A stretch of DNA of 14,771 nucleotides from Caryophanales bacterium UBA4100. Its GTDB lineage: Bacteria > Bacillota > Bacilli > Paenibacillales > UBA4045. A program made the position numbers and the translations under genes. The notes under the pieces were generated by a model. That model did no database searches and was not told the origin of the DNA. It saw nothing but the letters and a program-made list of their open reading frames with translations. This document shows, in pieces, positions 14,490 to 14,771 of the stretch. Position 1 is the stretch's first letter, and each line of letters begins with the position of its first letter. The stretch covers positions 1-14,771 of the forward strand of contig DFXU01000006.1 of the NCBI GenBank assembly GCA_002383285.1. The letters run 5' to 3'.

Positions 14490-14612
14490 TGTTCTTCACT
14501 TCCTTTCGTGTGTGATTCTCTTATGTACTTATTGTAGGACATTATTCACGTTTGCATAACGGACCGCGGGCGGTATTATCGCTAGACCTTAGTCCAGTCT
14601 GCATATAAGACC
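14490..14612. promoter_or_regulatory. Regulatory gap upstream of the stress operon
   Basis: This 123-bp gap holds, for minus-strand transcription, a -10 TACAAT (14531-14536) with a poor -35 TTATGC (14554-14559) 17 bp upstream. Next comes a GC-rich dyad ACCGC-GG-GCGGT (14563-14574) immediately upstream of the -35, and then AGAC-N9-GTCT (14584-14600). A weak -35 with dyads just upstream is what an activator-dependent promoter looks like; LiaR is the obvious candidate. No terminator with a T-run is seen for the gene that ends at 14613. Confidence 0.55.
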
Positions 14613-14759
14613 CTAGAAGAAGTCACTTAAGAATGTATTACGCTGTGGAACGATTGCCTCTAATAACTGTGCCAAATCCGTATCACCCTGTAACCGACCA
14701 ATCTCGTACAGGTAGCTCGCTCTCTTATATCCCATTAGTAATGTTGATAAGAGAGCGAG
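14613..14759 (-). CDS. Unrecognised protein, C-terminal end only
   Basis: Reading the minus strand toward a TAG at 14613-14615 gives an open tail of 48 codons ending MGYKRASYLYEIGRLQG, DTDLAQLLEAIVP, QRNTFLSDFF. The composition looks like a real helical protein end and not random sequence. I do not recognise the family. The ATG at 14733-14735 would give 40 residues, but no ribosome site precedes it, so this is more likely the end of a longer gene. The frame is closed by a TAG at 14760-14762 that lies inside the inverted repeat reaching the window edge. If that repeat is a fold-back assembly error, the stop is false and the gene continues. Transcription is toward the stress operon. Confidence 0.5.
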   Translation of the reverse strand, partial: LALLSTLLMGYKRASYLYEIGRLQGDTDLAQLLEAIVPQRNTFLSDFF

Positions 14760-14771
14760 CTACCTGTACGA
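14704..14771. repeat. 24-bp perfect inverted repeat at the window end
   Basis: The 24 bases at 14704-14727 (beginning TCGTACAGGTAGC) are exactly reverse-complementary to 14748-14771, with a 20-nt spacer. The right arm stops at the last base of the window, so the repeat may be longer. The left arm codes, on the minus strand, for part of the unrecognised protein tail. There is no T-run. It is either a genuine large hairpin or a fold-back chimera at a contig end. Confidence 0.9.

Overview
The window reads as chromosomal DNA of an endospore-forming Bacillota of the Paenibacillaceae/Bacillaceae type, with Paenibacillus or a close relative most likely. The grounds are an sspI spore-protein gene with a sigma-G-like promoter, a Lia-type (LiaF-LiaS-LiaR) envelope-stress system, a KtrA/KtrC potassium-channel regulator, a LacI-family sugar operon, GGAGG-type ribosome binding sites and moderate-to-low GC by eye. 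No rRNA, tRNA, CRISPR array, insertion sequence or phage gene was seen. Almost every gene lies on the minus strand; sspI is the exception.

Layout from left to right. 1-542: start of a mannonate dehydratase gene (uxuA) that runs out of the window. 564-2069: a TrmH/SpoU-type rRNA methyltransferase (ysgA-like) and a Ktr RCK protein, driven from a divergent region at 2070-2228 that also holds the sspI promoter. 2229-2450: sspI on the plus strand, tail-overlapping the next gene by 24 bp. 2427-6428: a four-gene operon read leftward, lacI-type regulator, Gfo/Idh oxidoreductase, ThuA-like protein, second Gfo/Idh oxidoreductase. It has a textbook promoter (TTGACA-17-TAAAAT) with a 16-bp CG-centred palindromic operator over its start site. 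6660-9781: prfC (release factor 3) and zwf (glucose-6-phosphate dehydrogenase). 9861-14489: a seven-gene envelope-stress locus. 14490-14612 is its promoter region. 14613 to the end holds the tail of an unidentified gene and a 24-bp perfect inverted repeat that ends exactly at the window edge.

The stress locus is the most distinctive part. In transcription order it encodes a small membrane protein resembling the LiaF membrane domain, a diverged PspA/IM30 protein, a PspC protein with a C-terminal coiled coil, a canonical PspA, an intrinsic terminator, then LiaF, histidine kinase LiaS and response regulator LiaR. The arrangement predicts that LiaFSR senses envelope damage and LiaR switches on the upstream membrane-repair genes. 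The terminator and a separate promoter before liaF keep sensor production apart from the inducible effectors. Two unlike PspA paralogues flanking a PspC differ from the single LiaH of Bacillus subtilis.

The sugar operon probably handles a sugar or glycoside by oxidation/reduction, going by the ThuA/ThuB precedent in rhizobia, but its substrate cannot be read from sequence. Its regulator appears to lack an ATG/GTG/TTG start at the expected place and may initiate at AUU behind a strong Shine-Dalgarno sequence.
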